A DNA stretch of 64,000 nucleotides from Sporichthyaceae bacterium (GTDB lineage: Bacteria; Actinomycetota; Actinomycetes; Sporichthyales; Sporichthyaceae): positions 37,521 to 101,520 of the forward strand of contig DATASX010000087.1 of NCBI GenBank assembly GCA_036269075.1, written 5' to 3'. Positions 1-8,956 of the stretch are shown here, piece after piece. A program made the position numbers and the translations under genes. Within the stretch, counting starts at the first letter, position 1. Each line of letters opens with the position of its first letter. The notes beneath the pieces are model-generated. The model was not told the DNA's origin and did not search any database. It worked only from the letters and a program-made list of their open reading frames with translations.

Positions 1-618
1 CACCGCGCCGTTGCCGACCGACACCCAAAGGCTGGAACCGACACCGTGAGCCTGGGCGAACTGGTAGGTGGCGCGGGCCATCGAGCCGCTCTCGAAGACC
101 GCGCCCAGCGACCCCACCAGCGGTGGCGCCGCGGTCGCCACGGCCCAGGGCGCGAAACCTCCGTGCGGGTTGAGGAAGCCGATCGTGTTCGGCCCCAGCA
201 CCGTGATGTCCAGTTCGGCGGCGATCCGGACCAGGTCTGCCTGTCGGTCGGTGCCATCGGCCCCTGCCTCGCCGAACCCGCCGGCCAGCACGATGGCGTG
301 CCGGATCCCGGCGGCGGCTGCGTCGCGGAGCACCGACTCGACCTTGTCGGCGGCCACGAGCACGAAGGCCAGGTCGACCGGTTCGGGCAGATCGCGCAAC
401 GAGGCCACCGAGGGGCGCCCGAACTGGGTGGAGTGCTTGGGGTTGACCGGCACGATCGTCCTGGTCCCCGGCACCAGCGACAGGCTGTGCAGCAGATTCC
501 GCGCCCAGCTGGAGGTTTCCGAGGCGCCCACCACGGCAAGCGAGGCCGGCGCGAACAGGCCGCGCAGTCGTTCGACGCCGGACAGGCGGGCTCGGTCTTG
601 GGTCGAAGCCAGGGTCAC
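1..618 (-). CDS. Acyl-CoA synthetase (NDP/ADP-forming), N-terminal part, cut by window edge
   Basis: The reverse strand reads open from a GTG at 618 to the window edge, about 206 residues. The product starts with a CoA-binding Rossmann domain: a VVGAS motif about 30 residues in, then VPVNPKH, a VLAGGFGEAG stretch and an LGPNTIGFLNP motif, the usual order in NDP-forming acetyl/acyl-CoA synthetases (succinyl-CoA synthetase alpha-like half). Such enzymes make acyl-CoA with nucleotide hydrolysis in the cytosol. A GGAGG lies seven bases before the GTG, which fixes the start. It is divergent from the MarR gene at 753, with a palindrome between them. The ATP-grasp half is outside the window, so substrate and completeness cannot be judged. 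Confidence 0.8.
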   Translation of the reverse strand, partial: MTLASTQDRARLSGVERLRGLFAPASLAVVGASETSSWARNLLHSLSLVPGTRTIVPVNPKHSTQFGRPSVASLRDLPEPVDLAFVLVAADKVESVLRDAAAAGIRHAIVLAGGFGEAGADGTDRQADLVRIAAELDITVLGPNTIGFLNPHGGFAPWAVATAAPPLVGSLGAVFESGSMARATYQFAQAHGVGSSLWVSVGNGAV

Positions 619-635
619 CTGCGGGCCTCCGAGAT

Positions 636-652
636 AGTTAACGTCGTAAACT
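636..652. promoter_or_regulatory. MarR-type operator candidate
   Basis: AGTTAACG-T-CGTAAACT is a near-perfect inverted repeat (7 of 8 pairs) in the gap between the divergent acyl-CoA synthetase and MarR genes. The position and size are typical of a MarR dimer site. Binding itself is inferred. Confidence 0.5.
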
Positions 653-752
653 GATTATGCCGCCCGGGCATCCCGCCGCAACAACCGGCGCCGGCCGGAA
701 ATCGGACACTTGCGGGCCTTATGCTCGTGCCAGTCGACCGGAGGATTGCCGC

Positions 753-1241
753 ATGCCTGGTGCGAGCGCGCCTGCCCGGACGTCGCGGACCGGGCCCACC
801 GGCGAACGACTGGAGATGGCGCAGTTGGTCCGACTGCGGATGGCGCTGGGGCGGGTCGGGCGCCTGCTGCGTCAGCAGTCCGCCGACGATCTGACCTACC
901 CTCAGATATCCCTGTTGTTCGCGATCGAGCGGCGCCAACCGGTCACCGCCCGGCAACTCGCCCTCGACGAGGGAGTCACTCCCCCCTCAGTCACCCGGTC
1001 GTTCAACGAGTTGTCGGCAGCCGGTCTGGTCGAGCGCGAGCGCGACCCGGGCGACGGCCGATCCTTCTTGATCAGCCTGACGAAGGCCGGGCGCGAGGAG
1101 TGTCACCGCGTCCGCCACAGCCGCGACGAGTGGTTGTCCGAGCACCTCGGCGCGCTGTCCGACGTCGATCTCACGACGTTGTTGGCCGCCCTGCCGGCGT
1201 TGGAGCGGCTGTGCGAGTTCGACACCCCGGACGGGGTCTGA
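753..1241 (+). CDS. MarR family transcriptional regulator
   Basis: A 162-residue winged-helix regulator, the normal MarR length. The ATG at 753 is preceded by GGAGG with 8-base spacing, so upstream in-frame starts are not needed. Visible features are the dimerisation helix (LVRLRMALGRVGRLLRQQ), the recognition region VTARQLALDEGVTPPSVTRS, and the wing with the conserved DPGDGRS stretch followed by LTKAGRE. It is divergent from the acyl-CoA synthetase at 618 and ends 10 bases before the convergent regulator gene. MarR proteins usually repress the divergent neighbour and themselves and respond to phenolic or CoA-thioester ligands; the ligand here is unknown. Confidence 0.85.
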   Translation: MPGASAPARTSRTGPTGERLEMAQLVRLRMALGRVGRLLRQQSADDLTYPQISLLFAIERRQPVTARQLALDEGVTPPSVTRSFNELSAAGLVERERDPGDGRSFLISLTKAGREECHRVRHSRDEWLSEHLGALSDVDLTTLLAALPALERLCEFDTPDGV

Positions 1242-1251
1242 ACCGCTGCGG

Positions 1252-2937
1252 TCAGCCCGGGTGCACACCGAGTTCGCGCATCCGCTTGTAGAGCGTGCTG
1301 CGGCTGATGCCCAGTTGCTCCGCGGCGTGCACCTTGTTGCCGTTGCAGGCATGCAGGGTGGCGGTGATGACTTCGCGTTCCGAACGCTGCAACGGAGTCA
1401 GCCGGCGACGAGAGCTGTCCCGGACCGAGCACGGCAACGCGGCCACCGACACCATCGGTCCGGCGCCCTCGCGCAGCACCTGCTCGACGACCACTCGAAG
1501 TTCGTGGAAGTTACCGGGCCAGCTGTGCCGCTGCAGAACCGCGAGCGACTCGGCGCTCCAGCGCACCGCCGGTACCGAGAGTTGCGCCGCCAACGTGGCG
1601 GTGACCGTTTCCAGCAAGCTGGGCAGTTCCGAGGTGCGTGCGCGCAACGGCGGCAGGTGGACGTGAGTGCGGCAGCAGGCGACGAGCGCGGCGTGCGCCC
1701 CGGACAGCTCCGAGAGGGGCGGAGCCGTCATCACCAGCCGGGCCTCGGCGCCGAGCACCAGTGGCAGCAACTCGCGGGCCACCGGCGCCGGGAGCGCTTC
1801 GATGCCGTCCAGCCCGACCAGGTCGCCCCAGCGGGCGGCGCCCAGCGCCACTGTCAGAGCCTCGGTCACGTTCGGTGTCGCAGCACAGTCGACGACATGT
1901 GCTACCGCGCTGCCGGCCAGATTGCGCGCGGCTCGGGTGCGGCCGGTCCCGGCCTCCCCGGTGATCAAGGCCCGGGCGCCGTTGACCCGGGCTGCCTCGA
2001 GGGCCGCACCGATGAGGTCGACACCGCCGGCCCGGACGTTGGTTCCGCGCGGGACCCGAGGCCGGTCCTCCGGTGCCTCGTTGGTGATGCGGACGAGAGC
2101 ACCTTGAGCCCGGCCGCCACCGCAGCGTTCGAGCAGCAGTCGGACCCGGCGGCCTGAGGACAGTTCGAGTTCGAGCCGAGCCGGGACGCCGACCCGGAGT
2201 TCCCCGGCCCGCTCGCGCAGCATCTGGTGGTCGACCGGGTCCAGCATCGCGGCCGCCTCCGGGGTGGCCAGCACCATGTCCGGACCCAGCACGAGCACAG
2301 CCCCGGGTTGCCGACAGGCTTGATGGAACACCGAGAGCAGTTCCAGTTGCCCGCGCGGAGTTGTGGACCGGAGTTGCTTCTGGATGTCGCGTGCCGCGTA
2401 GGTCAAGAACGGCGCCAGCGCCGGGCTGAGCGTGCCCTGCGCCCCACACAGGCTGAGCACGCCCTCCGAGCGAGCCGTTGTGGGATGGATGACCGGCACG
2501 CCGAGGCAGTCGAAAGCGTGCAGCGACTCCAGGTAGTGCTCGGCCCCACGGATGCGCACCGGTCGGCTCAGTTCCAACGCGGTCCCGATCGCGTTGGTGC
2601 CGGCCAGCTCCTCCAGGCAGCGGCGGCCCACCCGGCTGACGGCGAGATCGGCGATGGTGCCACCTGGCGCCGGGGTTCGGGCATCCACGATCAGTCCGTC
2701 GCGATCGGCCAGCAGAACCGCCAACGGGGCGCCGGCCAGATCCTCCATCATCTGGCCGAGCACGGCATCGGCAGCCGTGAGCAACCGCTGACCGGGGTCG
2801 AACGCCTCGACCGGCAGCATCTCGATCGCCGCGGACCGATCCACCCCGCACGCCCGGGATCGTTCCCAGGACAGATGGACGGCCGAGCTGGGCCGGCTGT
2901 GCGGCCGTAGCGCACCGGGCAGCGGTCGAAGCGACAC
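1252..2937 (-). CDS. GAF/AAA-like/Fis regulator of the AcoR/MimR type
   Basis: 561 residues from a GTG with AGGAGG five bases upstream. The order is: an N-terminal sensor region with the GTNAIGTAL motif seen in AcoR-type GAF domains (about residues 80-190), a reduced AAA+ core with a Walker A-like GEAGTGRTR, a WPGNFHEL motif, and a C-terminal Fis-type helix-turn-helix (NKVHAAEQLGISRSTLYKRM). The GAFTGA loop needed to contact sigma-54 is absent, so it probably works with an ordinary sigma factor, as in actinobacterial relatives. It is last in the operon with the P450 and aldehyde dehydrogenase genes (22 bases after the P450 stop), and a role in sensing the P450 substrate is inferred. A related regulator sits at 54049-55764. 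Confidence 0.8.
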   Translation of the reverse strand: MSLRPLPGALRPHSRPSSAVHLSWERSRACGVDRSAAIEMLPVEAFDPGQRLLTAADAVLGQMMEDLAGAPLAVLLADRDGLIVDARTPAPGGTIADLAVSRVGRRCLEELAGTNAIGTALELSRPVRIRGAEHYLESLHAFDCLGVPVIHPTTARSEGVLSLCGAQGTLSPALAPFLTYAARDIQKQLRSTTPRGQLELLSVFHQACRQPGAVLVLGPDMVLATPEAAAMLDPVDHQMLRERAGELRVGVPARLELELSSGRRVRLLLERCGGGRAQGALVRITNEAPEDRPRVPRGTNVRAGGVDLIGAALEAARVNGARALITGEAGTGRTRAARNLAGSAVAHVVDCAATPNVTEALTVALGAARWGDLVGLDGIEALPAPVARELLPLVLGAEARLVMTAPPLSELSGAHAALVACCRTHVHLPPLRARTSELPSLLETVTATLAAQLSVPAVRWSAESLAVLQRHSWPGNFHELRVVVEQVLREGAGPMVSVAALPCSVRDSSRRRLTPLQRSEREVITATLHACNGNKVHAAEQLGISRSTLYKRMRELGVHPG

Positions 2938-2959
2938 CGGACCTCCTCGCGGGTCTTCC

Positions 2960-4177
2960 TCAGGCTGCCGGGGTGAACTGCAGACGCAACGCCTGCGGGG
3001 CGCGCGTGAACAGGCCCACGTCGACCGGGGTGAAGCCGTCGGCCCACCGCACGTCGGGCATCGCCTCGAACAGGCGGACGATCGCGATCTCCATCTCGCG
3101 TTTGGCCAGCAGGGAACCGACGCAGAAGTGCCGACCGAGGGCGAACGCGATGTGATCCGCGGCCCCGGTGAACGCCTGTTCCACCGTCAGATCCGTGCGA
3201 TGCATGTTCCAGACGTCCGGATCGATGAAGCGGCGTTCATCGCGGTTGGCAGCGCCGTTCACGCAAGCGACCGTGCTGCCACCGGGGATGATCCCACCCG
3301 CGACCTCGATGTCGTTCACGGCCGTACGAAGGATGATCTGCACCGGCGGGGCGTAACGCAGGGACTCGGCGATCGCATCGGTGGCCAGGCTCGGATCGGC
3401 CCGGAGTTCGGCCAACTGCTCCGGGTTGTCCAACAGGTGACGCACGCAGTTGGCAATGGCCTTGTCCGTGGTCTCGCCACCGGCGATGAACAGCAACCCG
3501 ATCAGGGCCTTGATCCGTTCGTCGGTCATGGACTCGCCGTCGGTCTCGGCCTGGGTGAGCCGCGAGATCAGATCGTCGCCCGGGTTGCGGCGCCGCTGTG
3601 CGATCACCGGGAGGATGTACTCCGGGAACTCCTTCTGCGTCCGCATACCCCACTCGTGGATGTCCGGGTCACGGGTCAGGTTCGACAGGAACGCCATCAG
3701 CGAGGAGTACCAGTTGTGGAAGATCGGCATGTCCTCGCGCGGCAGGTCGAGCATGTCGACGACCACGTTGATCGGGTACCACTTGGTGAACTCCTCGATG
3801 AGTTCGACCTCTCCGCGGCCCCGGAACTTGTCGATCATGGCGTCGGCGTTGGACTGGACCTGGGGGCTGAACGACTCCAGGTACTTGCCCCGCAGCGTCG
3901 GGGTCACCAGCGCCCGGTTGACGGCGTGTTCGTGCCCACCCATCTGGATGAGCGTGCGGCCGATCACGGGCTCCATCTGGAATCCGTAGTTGACGTTGCT
4001 GAAGGCCTCGGAGTCGCGGTAGGCACGCGCGACGTCCTCGAAGCGGGAGATGAAGTAGTAACCGCTGGCCTCGTGGTGCAGCAACGGGTAGTGGTCGCGC
4101 ATGATCTTGTAATAGGGCTGCGGATCCTGGGCGAACTCCGGCGAGAGGATGTCCGGCATCTGGGAAGCGGCGGTCAC
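2960..4177 (-). CDS. Cytochrome P450
   Basis: 405 residues, the usual bacterial P450 length. The GTG at 4177 has GGAGGA upstream. Visible are the I-helix AGGETT (oxygen activation), the K-helix ESLR, and the heme loop FALGRHFCVGS with the thiolate at about Cys352. The FALG form deviates from the usual FGxG but is seen in bacterial P450s. It sits between an aldehyde dehydrogenase (upstream) and a GAF/Fis regulator (downstream) on one transcript, so it likely hydroxylates a substrate whose aldehyde or alcohol product is then oxidised. No ferredoxin or ferredoxin reductase gene is adjacent, so electrons must come from elsewhere. The substrate is not inferable from sequence. Confidence 0.92.
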   Translation of the reverse strand: MTAASQMPDILSPEFAQDPQPYYKIMRDHYPLLHHEASGYYFISRFEDVARAYRDSEAFSNVNYGFQMEPVIGRTLIQMGGHEHAVNRALVTPTLRGKYLESFSPQVQSNADAMIDKFRGRGEVELIEEFTKWYPINVVVDMLDLPREDMPIFHNWYSSLMAFLSNLTRDPDIHEWGMRTQKEFPEYILPVIAQRRRNPGDDLISRLTQAETDGESMTDERIKALIGLLFIAGGETTDKAIANCVRHLLDNPEQLAELRADPSLATDAIAESLRYAPPVQIILRTAVNDIEVAGGIIPGGSTVACVNGAANRDERRFIDPDVWNMHRTDLTVEQAFTGAADHIAFALGRHFCVGSLLAKREMEIAIVRLFEAMPDVRWADGFTPVDVGLFTRAPQALRLQFTPAA

Positions 4178-4230
4178 GGGTTCCTCCGGGACTGGTTGGC
4201 GGACAGCGTGGCTGGGATGGGGGCGCCGGT

Positions 4231-5775
4231 TCAGTTCGGCCCAGTGCCGAGCACCAGGCCGAAGGCTCGGTTCTCGACCCGACCGGTCAGGTCGATGGAG
4301 ATGAACTTCTCCTCGGTGTAGGCATCGAGGGCATCCGGCCCGAGTTCGCGTCCCAGACCGCTCTGCTTCCACCCACCGAACGGGTAGAACGGCGACATGT
4401 TGTGCCAGTCGTTGATCCAGACCGAGCCGGCCTCGAGTTCGTTCGCGACGGCCAGTGCGCGTTCGTTGCTGCGGCTCCAGACCCCGGCCGACAGTCCGTA
4501 CTCGGAGTCGTTCGCGATCTTCACGGCCTCGGCGTCGGAGTCGTAGCGCAGCACCGAGAGGACCGGCCCGAAGATCTCCTCCCGGGCGATGGCCATGTCG
4601 TTGGTGACGTCGAGGAACAGGGTCGGCTCGACCCAGAAGCCCTTCTCGAAACCGGGCCCGGACGGGATACCGCCGCCCAGCGCGAGCTTCGCGCCCTCCT
4701 TCTGGCCGGTCTCGATGTAACCGAGGACCCGCTCGCGTTGAGCGGCGTTGATCAGCGGGCCGAGGTCGGTGGCGGGGTCCAGTGGGTTTCCCAGCCGCAG
4801 GGTGCGCATCCGCGCGATGAGTCGTTCGACGAATTCGTCGTGCAGGGAGTTGGGCAGCAGCAGGCGGGTGCCTGCCTCGCAGGCCTGGCCGCTGTGCATC
4901 ATGCAGGCCCAGATCGCGCCCTCGACCGCCATCGCCACGTCGGCGTCGGCCAGGACGATGTTGGCGCCCTTGCCGCCGAGTTCGAGCGTGACGTGCTTGA
5001 GATTGCCCGCCGCGGCTCGCATGACCTCCTTGCCGGTGGCGGTGCATCCGGTGAAGGCGATCTTGCGGACGTCGGGGTGTGCCGCCAGCCGGGCGCCGAC
5101 CTCCTCGCCGTCGCCGGTGACCACGTTGATCACGCCTTCGGGCACCCCCGCGGCAGCCAACTCCCGAGCGAACTCCAACGCACCGATCGGGGTCTTCTCG
5201 TCGACCTTGAGCACGACAGTGTTCCCGGCCGCCAGCGCGGGCACCGCCTTCCAGATCGCCAAGGCGAGCGGGAAGTTCCACGGGACGATTCCCGCGCAGA
5301 CCCCGATCGGTTCGCGCCGCACCGTGCCGGCCGCGAGCAGGGGGCCCATCAACGGCCCGGGGCGCTCGAACTGGTAGCTGCGCAGCAGGTTGGCGAAGTA
5401 CCGGGTGAAGGCGACCGGCTGGCCGACGCTGAACGGCCCGGAAAGTCGGACCGTGGCGCCGTTCTCCCGGCTGCCCAGTTCGGTCAGTTCCTCGGCACGC
5501 GCCTCCAGCCGCGCGGCCGCGTCGTCCAGCACCGCAGCCCGCTCCAACGGAGCCATCGAGCGCCACACGCCGGACTCGTGGGCTCGTTCGGCCGCGGCGA
5601 CCGCCGCGTCGGCGTGGGCGAGGCGCCCTTTCGCCGCGCGTGCGACGACGGCCTCGGTCGCGGGATCGACAATGGTGTAGTGCTCGGCGGCGTCGGTCCA
5701 GGCGCCGTCGATGAACATGGGGTAGTAAGGCGCGCCGTCGCGATGATCGATTCCGGCCCGGGTGCTGGCGCTCAC
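4231..5775 (-). CDS. Aldehyde dehydrogenase family protein
   Basis: 514 residues from a GTG preceded by AGGAGG at five bases; a longer frame upstream lacks support. It is a typical NAD(P)-dependent aldehyde dehydrogenase: PWNFPLALA, GNTVVLK, the catalytic glutamate in ELGGKG, the nucleophilic cysteine in SGQACEAG, then EEIFGPV and the C-terminal FGGWKQSGLGRELG. It oxidises an aldehyde to the acid in the cytosol. It is the first gene of the ALDH-P450-regulator operon, 53 bases ahead of the P450, and divergent from the oxidoreductase at 5957. A second, different family member lies at 61771-63282. Confidence 0.92.
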   Translation of the reverse strand: MSASTRAGIDHRDGAPYYPMFIDGAWTDAAEHYTIVDPATEAVVARAAKGRLAHADAAVAAAERAHESGVWRSMAPLERAAVLDDAAARLEARAEELTELGSRENGATVRLSGPFSVGQPVAFTRYFANLLRSYQFERPGPLMGPLLAAGTVRREPIGVCAGIVPWNFPLALAIWKAVPALAAGNTVVLKVDEKTPIGALEFARELAAAGVPEGVINVVTGDGEEVGARLAAHPDVRKIAFTGCTATGKEVMRAAAGNLKHVTLELGGKGANIVLADADVAMAVEGAIWACMMHSGQACEAGTRLLLPNSLHDEFVERLIARMRTLRLGNPLDPATDLGPLINAAQRERVLGYIETGQKEGAKLALGGGIPSGPGFEKGFWVEPTLFLDVTNDMAIAREEIFGPVLSVLRYDSDAEAVKIANDSEYGLSAGVWSRSNERALAVANELEAGSVWINDWHNMSPFYPFGGWKQSGLGRELGPDALDAYTEEKFISIDLTGRVENRAFGLVLGTGPN

Positions 5776-5834
5776 GTCTTCCTCCTGGCTCGCGGTTCCT
5801 CGCGGTGCTGGGACCGTAAGCGGGATCTCGCTCA

Positions 5835-5851
5835 TGCATCTGTACGAGATG
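5835..5851. promoter_or_regulatory. Perfect inverted repeat upstream of the ALDH-P450 operon
   Basis: GCATCT-GTACG-AGATGC lies 60 bases before the ALDH start in the divergent promoter region. It is a candidate operator; the binding protein is unknown. Confidence 0.4.
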
Positions 5852-5905
5852 CGGACACCTCGGCGACGTTGACATCGCACCTCGACACCACCGAGCATCT
5901 CGCCA

Positions 5906-5920
5906 ACAAGTTTCGCTTGT
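5906..5920. promoter_or_regulatory. Inverted repeat in front of the MDR oxidoreductase
   Basis: ACAAG-TTTCG-CTTGT is followed by an AT-rich stretch (AAAGTATTTT) about 35 bases before the start at 5957. The site may overlap the promoter of that gene and act as an operator. This is inferred from position only. Confidence 0.4.
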
Positions 5921-5956
5921 AAAGTATTTTCGGTGGACGGTATTCGGAGGAACCTC

Positions 5957-6940
5957 ATGTCCGCGGTCCTCACCTGCGTCCGGCTCACCCGCGACGGCAG
6001 CGGCCCGATCGCCGCCGAGTCGTTCGAGACTGTCGAGCAACCGTTGCCCGACCCCGGTGCCGGTGAGGTGCTGGTCCGGGTGCACGCGATCTCGCTGGAT
6101 CCTTACCAACGAATCCGCATGCGCGGCCTGCCTGCCGGGGCGGTGCCGCCGGCGGGGTGCGTGGGAGAGGTGATCGCCTCGCGTGCTTCCGACTTGGCCC
6201 AGGGCACGTGGGTGAGCGGCGAACTCGGGTGGGCCGACCATGCATTGGCGGAGCCTGCCGCGCTGACCCCCGTGGACCTGCAGGACTCGCGCATCCCGGT
6301 GCACCACTACGTCGGCCTGCTCGGGTTGAGCGGGATCACCGCCTACTTCGGGGTGACCCGGGCGCTACGGCCCAGGGCGGGCGAGCAGATGGTGGTCAGC
6401 GGCGCCTCCGGCGGAGTCGGGCAGGTGGCCCTGCAACTGATCGCCCGGACCGGCGCGACGGTCGCCGGGGTCGTCGGGTCGTCCGACAAGGTCGACGCGG
6501 TCACGAATCTGGGCTATCACGCGCTCTGCCGAACCGATGCGGACTGGACCCAGCGGCTGGACGCCTGGGCCCCCGACGGACTGCACGGCTACTACGACAA
6601 CGTCTGGGGCGAGACGTCCTCGCGGATCGTGGAGCGACTGCGCCCGCTGGGCCGCATCGCCTTGTGCGGTCAGATGACCGGGTTGGCGGGCAGTCGCGTG
6701 CCGCCGTTGGACATCGACTGGTACCTGATCCTGACCCGATCGCTGACCCTGCAAGGGTTCCGGACGGTCGACTACCTCGACGAGTACGACAAGGCCCGAC
6801 AGGACCTCGCCCAGTGGTTCCTGGACGGCACGGTGTCCCAACGGGTGAACCTGGTGGACGGGCTCTCGCTGGCGGGTGCCGCGTTCGCCGACCTGGTGAA
6901 CGGGAACACGCTGGGCAAGACCACTGTCCTCGTGCGCTGA
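5957..6940 (+). CDS. NADP-dependent MDR-family oxidoreductase (prostaglandin/curcumin-reductase-like)
   Basis: 327 residues; CGGAGG precedes the ATG at 5957 with 6-base spacing. Features are the GroES-like N-terminal part with LDPYQRIRM, then the Rossmann motif SGASGGVGQVALQLI, and YYDNVWG and LCGQM motifs typical of zinc-independent medium-chain reductases that reduce enones with NADPH. No zinc-binding cysteines are visible. It is divergent from the ALDH-P450 operon, and the intergenic region contains two inverted repeats. It might reduce an unsaturated carbonyl product of that pathway (inference). Confidence 0.85.
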   Translation: MSAVLTCVRLTRDGSGPIAAESFETVEQPLPDPGAGEVLVRVHAISLDPYQRIRMRGLPAGAVPPAGCVGEVIASRASDLAQGTWVSGELGWADHALAEPAALTPVDLQDSRIPVHHYVGLLGLSGITAYFGVTRALRPRAGEQMVVSGASGGVGQVALQLIARTGATVAGVVGSSDKVDAVTNLGYHALCRTDADWTQRLDAWAPDGLHGYYDNVWGETSSRIVERLRPLGRIALCGQMTGLAGSRVPPLDIDWYLILTRSLTLQGFRTVDYLDEYDKARQDLAQWFLDGTVSQRVNLVDGLSLAGAAFADLVNGNTLGKTTVLVR

Positions 6941-6986
6941 GACCTCGGCCCGCTCGGGGTCGCGCTGCCCGCCGCGGTCTGCGTGC

Positions 6987-8048
6987 TCAGGCGCCCCAAC
7001 CGCAGTGACCCGCGATGAACCGGCCCACCGCATCCACGGCAAGTCGGCCGGCGTTCAGGGTGGAACCGAACAACGGCCAGGCGTGCGTCTGCTCCAGACC
7101 CACGTGAAGCCTCGCGTCGACGCCATGGCTTCGGGCACGGTCGGCGAACCGCAGGTTCTCCTCGAGCAGAACCTCCTCGCTGCCCACGAGCGTCAACAGC
7201 GGAGGCAGGCCCCGAAGATCACCGAAGGCTGGGCCTACGTACGGGTTCGTCGGTTCCGTGCCCTGAAGGTAGGCGCGGGCCGACCACGCGAGTTGGGCGA
7301 TCGACATCGCGGGATCTCTGTCCGAGTGAGTGACCATCGACGGCGAGCGCAAGGTGCAGTCCAGCCAAGGCGAAAGACAGACCGCGACGGTGGGCAAGGC
7401 GTCGCCGGCGTCGCGCAGTGCGAGCAACGCCGACAGGATCAGACCGCCGCCGGATCCGTCGCCGACAAAGGCAATTCGCTCCGCCGGAGTTCCTTGTGCC
7501 AGCAGCCAACGGTGTGCACTGCACAGATCGTCCAGACCCGCCGGGAACGGGTGTTCCGGCGCCAGTCGGTAGTCAGGAACCAGTACGTCCGCCTCGGCCG
7601 CCGCCGCCAGCGTTCGTGCCGCACCCAAATACCCGCGCGCGGATCCCAGAGTGAACCCGCCCCCGTGCGCGAACAGAATCACGCGCTGCGGATTGTCACC
7701 GATCCGCAGGCACTGCACCCCGTCGGCGTCGACGGACCGCGCGCCAACGCCCGCCGACGGGGCCCGGCGTTGGCACAGTTGCTCGTAGGCCTCGCGCAGT
7801 CGAGTCAGGTCGGTCCGGGCCGGCCCCGCCCACGCGGCAGCGAACTCGGTCCAGATGCCGCGCACCTGCTCGCGTTCCAGCGCGGCACGCGCGTGCCCCG
7901 TGGTCCCGCTCGGCGGGTAGGCCGCGATCAGGTCGATCTCGATGCGGCCCACCCGCGGCGGGGTCCAGACCCGGCTGACCGGACGCCAGAATCCCGGGCG
8001 TTCCGGCTGATCGGCCGGGTCAGGCGTTCGTGGCGCGGGTCCGGTCAC
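6987..8048 (-). CDS. HSL/lipase-type alpha/beta hydrolase with displaced nucleophile motif
   Basis: 353 residues from the GTG at 8048, which overlaps the upstream esterase by 29 bases; a TTG at 8072 is possible but has no ribosome site. The HSL oxyanion motif HGGGF, DYRLAPEHPFPAG and the late histidine in QTHAWPLF are intact. The nucleophile elbow, however, reads GDGSGGG where the family has GDSAGGG, so the usual serine position is glycine and the only serine is one residue later. It may be inactive or have altered chemistry. It is the last gene of the long operon and a probable paralogue of the intact esterase immediately upstream. Confidence 0.8.
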   Translation of the reverse strand: MTGPAPRTPDPADQPERPGFWRPVSRVWTPPRVGRIEIDLIAAYPPSGTTGHARAALEREQVRGIWTEFAAAWAGPARTDLTRLREAYEQLCQRRAPSAGVGARSVDADGVQCLRIGDNPQRVILFAHGGGFTLGSARGYLGAARTLAAAAEADVLVPDYRLAPEHPFPAGLDDLCSAHRWLLAQGTPAERIAFVGDGSGGGLILSALLALRDAGDALPTVAVCLSPWLDCTLRSPSMVTHSDRDPAMSIAQLAWSARAYLQGTEPTNPYVGPAFGDLRGLPPLLTLVGSEEVLLEENLRFADRARSHGVDARLHVGLEQTHAWPLFGSTLNAGRLAVDAVGRFIAGHCGWGA

Positions 8049-8928
8049 GAATGAACTCGCCGATCGCTTCAAGGGCTTGCTGACCTTCCGTCAGAATCGG
8101 TGCGAACAGGGGCCAGATGTGGAACTGCCCCTCCCCCACGACCAACCTCGCCTGGCCACCTGCGGCCTCGGCGCCGGCGACGATGCGAACCGAGTCGTCG
8201 TGGAGGATCTCCTCGGACCCGACCAGGACCAGCAGCGGTGGCAGGCCCGAAAGGTCGGCAAGGGCCGGGGAAAGGTACGGGGAGGACATGGGCTCGTCCC
8301 CGGCGTAGAGCGCTCCGAGGCCGCCGAGCATCGCCTCGCTCGCGATGGGGTCGCGATCGGCCCGCGCCTTGATCGAATCCCCGGACAGGGTGAAGTCAGC
8401 CATGGGCGAGACGACCACCCCGGCGGCCGGCATCGGGTCGCCCTCGTCGCGCAGGGCCAACAATGTCGCGGCGGCCAGTCCGCCGCCCGCCGAGTCGCCG
8501 GCGACCACGATGCGGGCGGAGTCGTACCCCTGCGCCAGCAACCATCGGTAGGCCGCCTTGGCGTCGTCGAGTGCGGCCGGGTAGGGATGCTCCGGCGCGA
8601 GTCGGTAGTCCACCAGCAACACCTGCGCGCCGGAGGCTGCCGAGAGCGCGGCGCCGAAGAACCGGTAGGAGTGGGCGGAGCCGAACACGTAGCCGCCCGA
8701 GTGCGTCCACAGCACGACCGAGTCCGGCGCCGAACCAGGCATCCTGACCAGCAGACCCGGGGCTCCCCCCGCATCGACCTCCTGAATCGTGGCGGCCTCG
8801 GGAACCGGGAACACGGCGAGCATCGACTCGTAACCGTCGCGGTACTCCGGGATCCCGGCCGGCGGGGCCAAGGCCTCGAGCAGGCCCTGCCACATCTGTC
8901 GTACCTTCTCCAACTCCGCGCTGCTCAT
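8020..8928 (-). CDS. HSL-family esterase/lipase
   Basis: 302 residues from an ATG. Hormone-sensitive-lipase family motifs are THSGGYVFG (an HGGG-like oxyanion site, here with Ser in place of one Gly), DYRLAPEHPYPA, the nucleophile elbow AGDSAGGGL, and the C-terminal GQFHIWPLF with the catalytic histidine. It hydrolyses carboxyl esters, probably in the cytosol since no signal peptide is seen. It starts 28 bases after the thiolase-SDR gene and overlaps the degenerate paralogue downstream. In a Baeyer-Villiger pathway such an esterase would open the ester or lactone formed by the monooxygenase encoded at 13904-15502 (inference). Confidence 0.88.
   Translation of the reverse strand: MSSAELEKVRQMWQGLLEALAPPAGIPEYRDGYESMLAVFPVPEAATIQEVDAGGAPGLLVRMPGSAPDSVVLWTHSGGYVFGSAHSYRFFGAALSAASGAQVLLVDYRLAPEHPYPAALDDAKAAYRWLLAQGYDSARIVVAGDSAGGGLAAATLLALRDEGDPMPAAGVVVSPMADFTLSGDSIKARADRDPIASEAMLGGLGALYAGDEPMSSPYLSPALADLSGLPPLLVLVGSEEILHDDSVRIVAGAEAAGGQARLVVGEGQFHIWPLFAPILTEGQQALEAIGEFIRDRTRATNA
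8080..8094. repeat. CTGAC-N5-GTCAG palindrome, copy 1
   Basis: Spacer CTTCC (plus strand). It lies in the 3' part of the esterase gene, where the minus strand encodes L-T-E-G-Q. Confidence 0.7.
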
Positions 8929-8956
8929 TGCTTCCGCCTCTCCATAGGGATTTCGG

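Noticed and set aside
46..654. Plus-strand open frames over the left edge
   Set aside because: The minus strand encodes a clear NDP-forming acyl-CoA synthetase domain with a good ribosome site; the plus frames are shadows.
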